Below, one piece after another: positions 1-5,109 of a stretch of 5,109 bases of DNA (the first letter of the stretch is position 1; each line of letters opens with the position of its first letter). The stretch comes from Actinomycetota bacterium (GTDB taxonomy: Bacteria > Actinomycetota > Actinomycetes > Nanopelagicales > Nanopelagicaceae): contig WLHG01000087.1 of assembly GCA_009702845.1 (NCBI GenBank), positions 1-5,109 on the forward strand, in the 5' to 3' direction. The notes beneath the pieces were generated by a model. It was given only the letters and a program-made list of their open reading frames with translations, was not told the origin of the DNA and did not search any database. The position numbers were made by a program, and so were the translations under genes.

Positions 1-1
1 A

Positions 2-49
2 ATCTACTCACTCCAGGTAAACCATGAAGGAAAGATAGGTGCAGCATGA
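2..49 (+). CDS. Probable C-terminal end of an upstream gene (partial)
   Basis: Frame 2 is open from the left edge to a TGA at 47-49 and would encode a 15-residue tail, IYSLQVNHEGKIGAA. Its stop overlaps the ATG of the corrinoid protein gene as ATGA, the same junction seen at 4786-4789, which favours this frame as the real upstream gene. Frame 1 stops at 25-27 and frame 3 at 18-20, so either could also be the end of a gene, followed by a short leader. The piece is too short to assign a family. By analogy with corrinoid methyltransferase operons, a substrate-specific methyltransferase would be a natural neighbour, but nothing in these bases shows it. Confidence 0.4.
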   Translation: MYSLQVNHEGKIGAA

Positions 50-711
50 CTCATGACGACATCATCAAGGCGCTCTTTGACGAGACCTTAGTTGGAAACG
101 CTCCTGCAGTTCTTGAGCTAACTAATCAGGGAATCGCCGATGGAATGACTCCGAGCACGATTCTCTTTGATGCACTGATTCCAGCCCTTGAAGAAGTAGG
201 CGCACGTTTTGAGCGCGGAGATTTCTTTGTTCCAGAGATGCTCGTATCAGGCAAAGCGATGTCAGGTGCACTTGCAGTTCTTCGTCCCTTACTTGCTGAA
301 ACCGGCGCTGAGACAGTGGGTACTTATTTAATGGGTACCGTAAAAGGCGATGTTCACGATATCGGCAAGAACTTAGTAAACATTATGCTCGAAGGCGCCG
401 GCTTTAACGTTATCGACCTTGGCGTACAAGTTGCACCAGAGAAGTTCATCGCTGGAATCCTTGAGCACAAGCCAGATATCGTCGGAATGTCGGCCTTCTT
501 AACTACAACAATGCCAATGTTTAAAGTCAATATCCATGAGATTACTAAGGCGGGTCTGCGCGATCAAGTAATTATTATGGTTGGCGGAGCACCCGTGACA
601 CAGGAGTATGCCGATGTTGTTGGCGCCGATGGCTTTGCAGCCGATGCCTCAACTGCTGTGCGAATTGCTAAGGATTTAATTGCAAAGAAACGTGCAGCGG
701 TTTCAGCCTAA
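46..711 (+). CDS. Corrinoid (B12)-binding methyl-carrier protein, MtbC/MtmC/MttC-like
   Basis: This 221-residue protein has the full length and two-part layout of cognate corrinoid proteins of methyltransferase systems. Residues about 1-88 form the helical methionine-synthase-type cap, with the family-typical GDFFVPEMLVSGKAM stretch at 58-72. Residues about 90-215 form the Rossmann-like cobalamin domain. It carries the base-off/His-on signature GDVHDIGKN (101-109), in which His104 is the expected lower axial cobalt ligand, then VGGAPVT (179-185) and GADGFAADA (193-201), which line the corrinoid nucleotide tail in relatives. There is no signal peptide, so it should be cytoplasmic. In this family the cofactor shuttles between Co(I) and methyl-Co(III), passing methyl from a substrate-specific methyltransferase to an acceptor; here the acceptor is probably THF, through the methyltransferase at 2007-2882. 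The substrate cannot be read from the carrier. The ATG at 46 overlaps an upstream TGA; purine-rich AAGGAAAG (27-34) and AGGTG (37-41) could act as ribosome binding sites. Confidence 0.93.
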   Translation: MTHDDIIKALFDETLVGNAPAVLELTNQGIADGMTPSTILFDALIPALEEVGARFERGDFFVPEMLVSGKAMSGALAVLRPLLAETGAETVGTYLMGTVKGDVHDIGKNLVNIMLEGAGFNVIDLGVQVAPEKFIAGILEHKPDIVGMSAFLTTTMPMFKVNIHEITKAGLRDQVIIMVGGAPVTQEYADVVGADGFAADASTAVRIAKDLIAKKRAAVSA

Positions 712-720
712 ACCCACATC

Positions 721-1101
721 ATGTTAAAAAAACTTCTCCCGTTCATTGAGCATGTGATTAAAGAGCCCGTATGGGACTGTCGCATGTGTGGTCAGTGCGT
801 TCTGCACTCAACGGGAATGACATGTCCGATGACATGTCCGAAAACATTGCGTAACGGTCCATGTGGTGGAGTGCGCGAAAATGGCAACTGCGAAGTTAAA
901 CCAGAAATGCAGTGCATCTGGGTCAAGGCATACGATCGCACAATCTCACTTCCACTTCCCAAAGTATGGAAAGAGCATTACAACGACTTGCGACCACCCG
1001 TTGATATGCGACTTGAAGGCACATCGTCATGGATTAATCTGGTGACTAAACGAGATAAGCAAACTCCAGCTGGCTGGTCGGTTGAAGCCGTGGATCACTA
1101 A
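721..1101 (+). CDS. metV: MetV-like cysteine-rich partner of methylenetetrahydrofolate reductase (MTHFR C-terminal domain family)
   Basis: This 126-residue protein matches the stand-alone 'methylenetetrahydrofolate reductase C-terminal' family, called MetV in acetogens, where it forms a complex with MetF. Eight cysteines lie at residues 20, 23, 26, 35, 39, 48, 57 and 65. They fall in the family pattern WDCRMCGQC (18-26), then TCPMTCPK (34-41), LRNGPCGG (43-50), NGNCEV (54-59) and QCIW (64-67). This pattern suggests Fe-S clusters (or metal binding) that carry electrons to or from the MetF flavin; which metal is bound cannot be read from the sequence. No signal peptide or membrane segment is seen. 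The gene starts nine bases after the corrinoid protein stop and has no clear Shine-Dalgarno sequence, so translation is probably coupled to the gene before it. Its stop overlaps the metF ATG by one base (TAATG), supporting a stoichiometric MetV-MetF pair. Residues about 75-126 lack cysteine and end in a family-like charged tail. Confidence 0.88.
   Translation: MLKKLLPFIEHVIKEPVWDCRMCGQCVLHSTGMTCPMTCPKTLRNGPCGGVRENGNCEVKPEMQCIWVKAYDRTISLPLPKVWKEHYNDLRPPVDMRLEGTSSWINLVTKRDKQTPAGWSVEAVDH
817..840 (+). repeat. Perfect 12-bp tandem repeat inside metV
   Basis: The unit ATGACATGTCCG occurs twice without a gap (817-828 and 829-840) and encodes Met-Thr-Cys-Pro twice (residues 33-40). Each copy contains the palindrome GACATGTC. 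The doubled Cys-Pro motif is, as I recall, normal in the family (CPMxCPK), so this is probably a conserved protein motif with identical codons rather than a recent duplication. Confidence 0.6.
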
Positions 1102-1997
1102 TGTCGGTACTTCGTGAAAAATTAGAAAATACTAATGATCTAGTTTTTACCGCTGAGTTCCCATCCGTTGATGGTGGTGGAATGGCAAGTGTTGTACAAC
1201 ATGCAGCTCGATTAGCACCGTGGTTTGATGCTGTAAATGCCACCGATAATCCCGCAGCCCATGCTCATACCTCTAATACAACGACGGCTATTGCTATGAA
1301 AATGCATGGCCTCGAGCCGATTATGCAGATTGTTTGTCGGGATAAGAATCGTCTGGCAATTCAATCCGACATGGCTGGGGCTGCCCTGCATGGAATTACA
1401 AATATCTCACTTCTAACTGGCGATGATGTAACTGCGGGAGATGAGCCCGAAGCAAGGCGCGTCTTTGATGTCGATAGCGCCCAAGCCATCAATATCGCTC
1501 GGATCATGACCACAGGTAAATATCTCTCAGGTCGCACGATTAGCCCTGCCCCCGATTTCTATATTGGCGCCGTTGAAAATGCTGCGGCCCCACCATTTGA
1601 GTATCGAATTCAACGTGCACTAAAGAAGCACCGTGCAGGTGCGAGCTTCTTGCAACTTCAGATTTGCTATCACCCAGATCGCCTTGAAGCGTTTTGTAAA
1701 GGTGTGGCCGAAGTCGCACCCGATTTAAAGCTCATCCCAACACTTGTACTAGTCAAGGGCAGCCGAGGGTTGGCCTTTATGAATGATAAGGTTCCCGGTA
1801 TCGACGTTCCGGCCAGCACTTTGGCCCGCGTGCAAAACGCCAGTGACCCCAGTGTTGAGGTCAATAAGTTAACTCTTGAGCTTGCTAAGCACGCGCTCTC
1901 ACTCCCCGGAGTTCGTGGTCTGCATATAACTGATTTTCGACACGACGATTCGCTGAATACTTTTATGAACGACTTGGGTAGAACACCGAATAGATAG
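1101..1997 (+). CDS. metF: Methylenetetrahydrofolate reductase, MetF family (MetVF type)
   Basis: This 298-residue protein is a MetF-type flavoprotein of normal single-domain length. It interconverts 5,10-methylene-THF and 5-methyl-THF in the cytoplasm. The (beta/alpha)8 barrel shows the N-terminal strand FTAEFPS with Glu19 (probable catalytic acid), DAVNATDNPAA (43-53), the flavin-region LLTGDD (104-109) followed by GDEPEARRVFDVDS (113-126), GASFLQLQ (180-187) and the C-terminal GLHITDF (273-279). The LTGDD...VFDVDS wording resembles the version that works with a MetV subunit more than the NADH-dependent E. coli enzyme, consistent with metV directly upstream and overlapping by one base. No strong ribosome binding site precedes the ATG at 1101, so reinitiation at TAATG is likely. 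Beside a corrinoid carrier and a methyl-THF methyltransferase, it could run towards methyl-THF oxidation; direction is an inference. It lacks the eukaryotic-type regulatory domain. It might also supply methyl-THF for methionine synthesis. Confidence 0.93.
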   Translation: MSVLREKLENTNDLVFTAEFPSVDGGGMASVVQHAARLAPWFDAVNATDNPAAHAHTSNTTTAIAMKMHGLEPIMQIVCRDKNRLAIQSDMAGAALHGITNISLLTGDDVTAGDEPEARRVFDVDSAQAINIARIMTTGKYLSGRTISPAPDFYIGAVENAAAPPFEYRIQRALKKHRAGASFLQLQICYHPDRLEAFCKGVAEVAPDLKLIPTLVLVKGSRGLAFMNDKVPGIDVPASTLARVQNASDPSVEVNKLTLELAKHALSLPGVRGLHITDFRHDDSLNTFMNDLGRTPNR

Positions 1998-2001
1998 GGG
2001 A
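1996..2001 (+). promoter_or_regulatory. Ribosome binding site for the methyl-THF:corrinoid methyltransferase
   Basis: AGGGGA lies five bases before the ATG at 2007 and overlaps the metF TAG stop (1995-1997). It is one of the clearer Shine-Dalgarno sequences in the window and supports the ATG at 2007 as the start. Confidence 0.65.
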
Positions 2002-2006
2002 ACACA

Positions 2007-2882
2007 ATGCATACAGTTCTTTCCTCACCTGGCCAAACGGTAACGATCGGGCACGATCAACCATTTTGCATTATCGGTGAGCGCATTAACCCTACGGGCC
2101 GCAAAAAGTTTCAATTACAACTTCGCGCAGGTGACCTATCGGCTATTGAAAAAGATGTTGCCGATCAAATAGCAGGTGGTGCCAATGTTCTCGATGTAAA
2201 TATGGGAGTCCCGCTAACTGATGAGCCGGCCCTTTTGTCTAGTGCTATTACTTTGATCCAATCAATAACCGATATGCCTATCTGTATCGACTCTTCGATC
2301 ATTGAAGCGCTGCAGGCCGGTCTTGAAACCTATCAAGGCAAGGCGCTTGTAAATAGCGTAACTGGCGAAGATGAGCGCATGGATTTAGTTCTGCCTCTTA
2401 TTAAAAGACATGGCGCAGCGATTATCGCCCTACCTAATGATGAGACTGGAATCCCAGCAACTGCTGCAGAGCGAATGGTGATTACTGAAAAGATTGTGCG
2501 CGCAGTTGAAAAACATGGAATTCCGCTTGAAGATTTGGTCATTGATCCATTGGCAATGACGGTAGGCGCCGATCCAGAAGCTGTGAAAATTACTTTAGAG
2601 ACAATCTATTTAATCCGCGAAAAATGGGGCCTCAATATGACCCTTGGCGCATCGAATATCTCCTTTGGTCTGCCATATCGCCACGCACTTAATGCAGCGT
2701 TTTTACCTGCAGCGATGTCACATGGTCTTACCTCCGCGGTGATGGATTCTCGTACTCCACTCATCGTTGAATCTGTACGCGCCGCCGATTTACTTCTCGG
2801 TCTTGATCCATGGGGTTCAAATTGGATTACACGCTTTAGAGCAATGGAAGCTGCCAAAAACGCAGCTGGAGATGGTGCATAA
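2007..2882 (+). CDS. Methyltetrahydrofolate:corrinoid methyltransferase, pterin-binding family (AcsE/MtgA-like)
   Basis: This 291-residue protein is a stand-alone pterin-binding TIM barrel of the methyl-THF:corrinoid methyltransferase family (AcsE/MeTr of acetogens, MtgA of glycine betaine users). It moves a methyl group between N5 of THF and the cobalt of a corrinoid protein, presumably the carrier at 46-711. Visible landmarks are IIGERINPTG (22-31), GGANVLDVNMG (57-67) with the folate-binding Asp, ICIDSS (92-97), LVNSVTGE (114-121), the VIDPLA strand (178-183), and GASNISFGLP (214-223), whose Asn217 matches the Asn that contacts the folate N5 region in relatives. It lacks the cobalamin and homocysteine domains of MetH, so it is not methionine synthase; dihydropteroate synthase is less likely because of the GxSNxSFG motif and the neighbours. 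Length is slightly above the roughly 260-270 residues usual for AcsE, mostly through an N-terminal extension of about 18 residues and a C-terminal helix. It sits nine bases after metF. The physiological direction is not shown by sequence. Confidence 0.9.
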   Translation: MHTVLSSPGQTVTIGHDQPFCIIGERINPTGRKKFQLQLRAGDLSAIEKDVADQIAGGANVLDVNMGVPLTDEPALLSSAITLIQSITDMPICIDSSIIEALQAGLETYQGKALVNSVTGEDERMDLVLPLIKRHGAAIIALPNDETGIPATAAERMVITEKIVRAVEKHGIPLEDLVIDPLAMTVGADPEAVKITLETIYLIREKWGLNMTLGASNISFGLPYRHALNAAFLPAAMSHGLTSAVMDSRTPLIVESVRAADLLLGLDPWGSNWITRFRAMEAAKNAAGDGA

Positions 2883-2893
2883 AAATTAGTAAA

Positions 2894-2909
2894 AAGGAGC
2901 TAGATCCTT
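2894..2909 (+). promoter_or_regulatory. Shine-Dalgarno-like AAGGAG inside a small inverted repeat upstream of the activator gene
   Basis: AAGGAG (2894-2899) is a good anti-16S match but lies 15 bases before the GTG at 2915, which is longer than usual. AAGGA (2894-2898) and TCCTT (2905-2909) form a perfect 5-bp inverted repeat with a 6-base loop that would partly hide the site. If the true start is further upstream, AAGGAG would just be Lys-Glu codons. A second candidate site, GGAG (2868-2871), lies seven bases before the ATA at 2879. Confidence 0.35.
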
Positions 2910-2914
2910 CACTT

Positions 2915-4789
2915 GTGCCCCATCACGATGGCACTGGTCGAGTCAAGCTCGCCTTTAGATCCCTTGAAAAAGATAATTCGGTTGGGTCTGAAAAAACAAT
3001 CACCGTTCCAACGGGTGTCAGTGCATTTGATGCTGCATCATGGAACGGTATTGCAATTGATTCAACCTGCGGTGGCTATGGAACATGCAAGAAGTGCCGC
3101 GTCAAGATTACCGATGGAGATGTCGAGCCATCGAAGTTAGATTTTCGCGCTTTTACTGAGACTGAGATTAAACAGGGCTGGCGTTTAGCGTGTTTAGTTC
3201 GCACCAGTACCGATATCTCAATAGATGTTCCAGCCCTTACCACCAGACCGAAAGCTGCAACCGTTGGAGTTGGACGTCAAGTTATCTTGCGCCCTGCAGT
3301 TCAAAAGCGCTACGTTGAATTAGAAGAGCCAACTCTTCACGATCAACGTACCGATATTGTGCGCCTCTTTGATGCAATCGATGACATCGAAGGAACGGCT
3401 TCCCTTGCTGCAATGCGCAATATCCCCCGCGTTTTGCGTGCATCTAACTTTAAAGTTACGGCAGTCTTTGTAGATCAAGACTTTATCGATATCGAGCCTG
3501 GCGATACCACGGCATTTCGCTATGGAATTGCCTATGATTTAGGAACAACAACGGTCGTTGCAACTTTGCTCGATCTCAACACCGGTGCGCCTTTGGCCGT
3601 GAAATCAATTCTGAACAAGCAACAGCCATTTGGCGCCGATGTCATTACGCGTATCAGTGCGACGATGCTAGATCCAGCCGCTCTTGAAAAACTATCATCT
3701 CTTGCACAAGAGACGCTTAATCAGCTGACTCAGGAAGTCTGCATTGAGGCAGGCGTTGATCCACTTCACGTCTATGAGATTGCAATCGCTGGCAATGCAA
3801 CCATGAATCAACTCTTGCTCGGCATCGACCCTGAGCCTCTAGGAGTTGCACCATTTATTATGGCGGCTGCAGATTTTCCAGATGTCGATGCAAAAGATAT
3901 TGGAATCGCTATTCACCCACGTGCGAAGGCGGTTATCTTGCCCTCCCTTGGTGCATATGTCGGCGGAGATATTATTGCTGGCGCTCTGGCATCTGGAATG
4001 GATCGCGACAAGCGATTGCGTCTATTTATCGATGTTGGCACTAACTGCGAAATCGTCCTTGGGGATGGTGAAAAGATTTTGGCAACGGCCGCCCCTGCCG
4101 GTCCTGCCTTTGAAGCGGCAAGTATTAAATGTGGCGTGCGCGCTGCATCGGGTGCAATTGAGACAATTAAAATTACCGATGGTGAGTTAATAATCGGCAC
4201 CATTGATGACACACCAGCGATCGGAATCTGCGGCTCAGGGTTAGTTGATGCATGTGCATCTCTTGTTGGTGTTGGTCTGCTCGATCATTCGGGGAGATTT
4301 GTTAGTGATGAGATTGCTCAGCAGGTCGCTCCGACTTTAGCGCCTCGATTACTTGAACGTGAAGGCGAGCGAGTATTTGTCTTAACGTGGAGTAAAGAGG
4401 TCGGGGATTTATCGGACTGCGTCTTCTTAACGCAGCGAGATGTTCGCGAACTTCAATTTGCTAAAGCTGCAATCGCTACTGGTTGGGCGCTACTGCTTGA
4501 AGAGTTTGGTGTTGCAGAGTCGGAGATTCAACAAGTACTCCTTGCCGGCTCATTTGGCTCTTACCTATCCCCTGCATCTGCCATTAAAATTGGCCTTGTT
4601 CCAAAACTTTCAGTGATGCGAATCCTGTCGGCAGGTAACGTTGCAGGTGAAGGCGCGAAGATGGTCTTGTTATCGGCCCAAGAGCGACATGGCGCAGCTG
4701 CACTCTTGGAAGAGATTGACTATGTCGAGCTCTCTGACCGTAGCGATTTCAATGACAAGTTTGTAGATCGTCTAGCTTTCCCAGCATGA
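2915..4789 (+). CDS. RACo-type corrinoid activation protein: [2Fe-2S] ferredoxin domain plus ASKHA ATPase (DUF4445)
   Basis: From the GTG at 2915 this is a 624-residue protein, close to the usual size of RACo (reductive activator of corrinoid proteins). Residues about 8-108 are a plant-type ferredoxin domain, with cluster ligands in DSTCGGYGTCKKC (Cys52, 58, 61) and a fourth in RLACLV (Cys93). A linker and middle region lead to the ASKHA fold: phosphate loop YDLGTTTVV (207-215), GNATMNQLLLG (293-303), DVGTNCE (373-379), AAPAGPAFEAA (392-402), GICGSGLVD (437-445) and LAGSFGSYL (543-551). The C-terminus has no CxxC clusters, separating it from RamA of methanogens. In the family, ATP hydrolysis drives reduction of accidentally oxidised Co(II) corrinoid to active Co(I); the likely client is the carrier at 46-711. 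Start is uncertain: the frame stays open and protein-like for 12 more codons back to an ATA at 2879 (ATAA overlap with the previous stop), which would give 636 residues. The stop overlaps the next ATG as ATGA. All motifs are intact. Confidence 0.92.
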   Translation: MPHHDGTGRVKLAFRSLEKDNSVGSEKTITVPTGVSAFDAASWNGIAIDSTCGGYGTCKKCRVKITDGDVEPSKLDFRAFTETEIKQGWRLACLVRTSTDISIDVPALTTRPKAATVGVGRQVILRPAVQKRYVELEEPTLHDQRTDIVRLFDAIDDIEGTASLAAMRNIPRVLRASNFKVTAVFVDQDFIDIEPGDTTAFRYGIAYDLGTTTVVATLLDLNTGAPLAVKSILNKQQPFGADVITRISATMLDPAALEKLSSLAQETLNQLTQEVCIEAGVDPLHVYEIAIAGNATMNQLLLGIDPEPLGVAPFIMAAADFPDVDAKDIGIAIHPRAKAVILPSLGAYVGGDIIAGALASGMDRDKRLRLFIDVGTNCEIVLGDGEKILATAAPAGPAFEAASIKCGVRAASGAIETIKITDGELIIGTIDDTPAIGICGSGLVDACASLVGVGLLDHSGRFVSDEIAQQVAPTLAPRLLEREGERVFVLTWSKEVGDLSDCVFLTQRDVRELQFAKAAIATGWALLLEEFGVAESEIQQVLLAGSFGSYLSPASAIKIGLVPKLSVMRILSAGNVAGEGAKMVLLSAQERHGAAALLEEIDYVELSDRSDFNDKFVDRLAFPA

Positions 4790-5109
4790 GCATCGGCATC
4801 GTGGCCTGCGGTGCACTGGCCACACATATAGGTGAGATAGCCACCGATTCCGGCCTTGATATAACTATTTATCCCTTGCCGCCGCTATTACATAATCGCC
4901 CTGAGAAAATCGCAAACGAAGTCGATGCATTACTGGTTGAGATAAAAGATAAGCATACGAAGTGCGCCGTTGCCTATGCCGATTGCGGGACGTATGGCGC
5001 CTTAGACCTTGTTATTGAACGCCATAACGTTAAGCGCTTAGGTGGCGATCACTGTTACGACATTTTTGCTGGGCGCGAGCAGATTCAAGAGATCATGGCC
5101 GAGAATGCC
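4786..5109 (+). CDS. DUF1638 family protein (partial, runs off the right edge)
   Basis: The first 108 codons are present and the frame is still open at the window edge. The ATG at 4786 overlaps the activator's TGA as ATGA, so the genes are translationally coupled. The text matches what I recall of DUF1638 (PF07796): IVACGALA (5-12), a PLPPLLHNRPEKI stretch (30-42), AYADCGTYG (63-71) and GGDHCYDIFAG (86-96). The conserved-looking residues Cys8, Cys67, His89 and Cys90 could bind a metal or act as redox thiols; this is inference. There is no signal peptide; the protein should be cytoplasmic. The family has no established function but, to my knowledge, is often encoded near MttB-type and other corrinoid methyltransferase genes, fitting this operon. 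The missing C-terminal half could change details but not the family call. Confidence 0.8.
   Translation, partial: MSIGIVACGALATHIGEIATDSGLDITIYPLPPLLHNRPEKIANEVDALLVEIKDKHTKCAVAYADCGTYGALDLVIERHNVKRLGGDHCYDIFAGREQIQEIMAENA

Noticed and set aside
817..840. Perfect 12-bp tandem repeat in metV as a sign of recent duplication or phase variation
   Set aside because: The encoded MTCPMTCP matches the doubled Cys-Pro motif I expect in this family (CPMxCPK before LRNGPCGG), so loss of one unit would break the family spacing. Two units are too few for a slippage switch.
1670..2005. Open minus-strand frame of 111 codons opposite the end of metF
   Set aside because: It lies wholly opposite a well-supported gene, shows no recognisable domain and has no operon context. 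It is best explained as a frame shadow, as are the minus-strand frames at 1046-1243, 2333-2542, 2606-2857 and 3913-4212.
2007..2882. Dihydropteroate synthase (FolP) or the pterin domain of MetH
   Set aside because: The protein stands alone, carries GERINPTG and GASNISFGLP typical of methyl-THF:corrinoid methyltransferases, and sits among corrinoid and methyl-THF genes with no other folate biosynthesis genes.
2913..3140. TTG-started 75-codon frame at the beginning of the activator gene
   Set aside because: The overlapping main frame encodes the ferredoxin domain with all four cysteine ligands, so this frame is a shadow.
3846..4190. Second plus-strand frame of 114 codons inside the activator gene
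   Set aside because: It falls within the conserved ASKHA core, where the main frame shows all motifs; its own translation has no recognisable family features.
2915..4789. RamA-type activator with C-terminal [4Fe-4S] ferredoxin domain
   Set aside because: There is no cysteine after residue 502 and the iron-sulfur ligands are in an N-terminal [2Fe-2S] domain, which is the RACo layout.
390..5010. Recurrent GGCGCC palindrome scattered across several genes
   Set aside because: The copies fall mostly on in-frame Gly-Ala codons (GGC GCC) and are irregularly spaced, so codon preference explains them.

Overview
This window is one tightly packed, all plus-strand operon segment. It encodes the methyl branch of tetrahydrofolate (THF)/corrinoid one-carbon metabolism. 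Five complete genes fill positions 46-4789: a corrinoid-binding methyl carrier, a cysteine-rich MetV-like subunit, a MetF-type methylenetetrahydrofolate reductase, a pterin-binding methyl-THF:corrinoid methyltransferase, and a RACo-type [2Fe-2S]/ASKHA activator of corrinoid proteins. They are flanked by the probable last codons of an upstream gene (ending at 49) and the first 108 codons of a DUF1638-family gene that runs off the right edge. Intergenic gaps are 0-32 bases. I see no rRNA, tRNA, CRISPR, insertion sequence, promoter, terminator or riboswitch, so the promoter and transcript end must lie outside the window.

How the genes fit together (inferred from families): a substrate-specific methyltransferase, not in the window, would load a methyl group onto the corrinoid protein. 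The pterin-binding methyltransferase would exchange the methyl group between corrinoid and THF. MetV/MetF would interconvert methyl-THF and methylene-THF. The RACo-like protein would reduce corrinoid that has become inactive as cob(II)alamin back to cob(I)alamin, using ATP. DUF1638 is a family of unknown function. No CO dehydrogenase/acetyl-CoA synthase gene is visible. The set could therefore serve demethylation and oxidation of a methylated compound (for example a methylamine, betaine or methoxy compound) rather than acetogenesis, but the window alone cannot decide this.

Organism: a bacterium with moderate GC content. The protein families also occur in acetogens, other anaerobes and several environmental bacterial lineages. 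The corrinoid activator's N-terminal wording and the moderate GC suggest to me an aquatic actinobacterium, but this is a low-confidence impression from memory.

The oddest detail is the start of the activator gene. The reading frame stays open and protein-like upstream of the annotated-style GTG (2915), back to an ATA at 2879 that overlaps the previous stop as ATAA. A single G instead of A at 2881 would make this a standard ATGA overlap, like the ones at 46-49 and 4786-4789.
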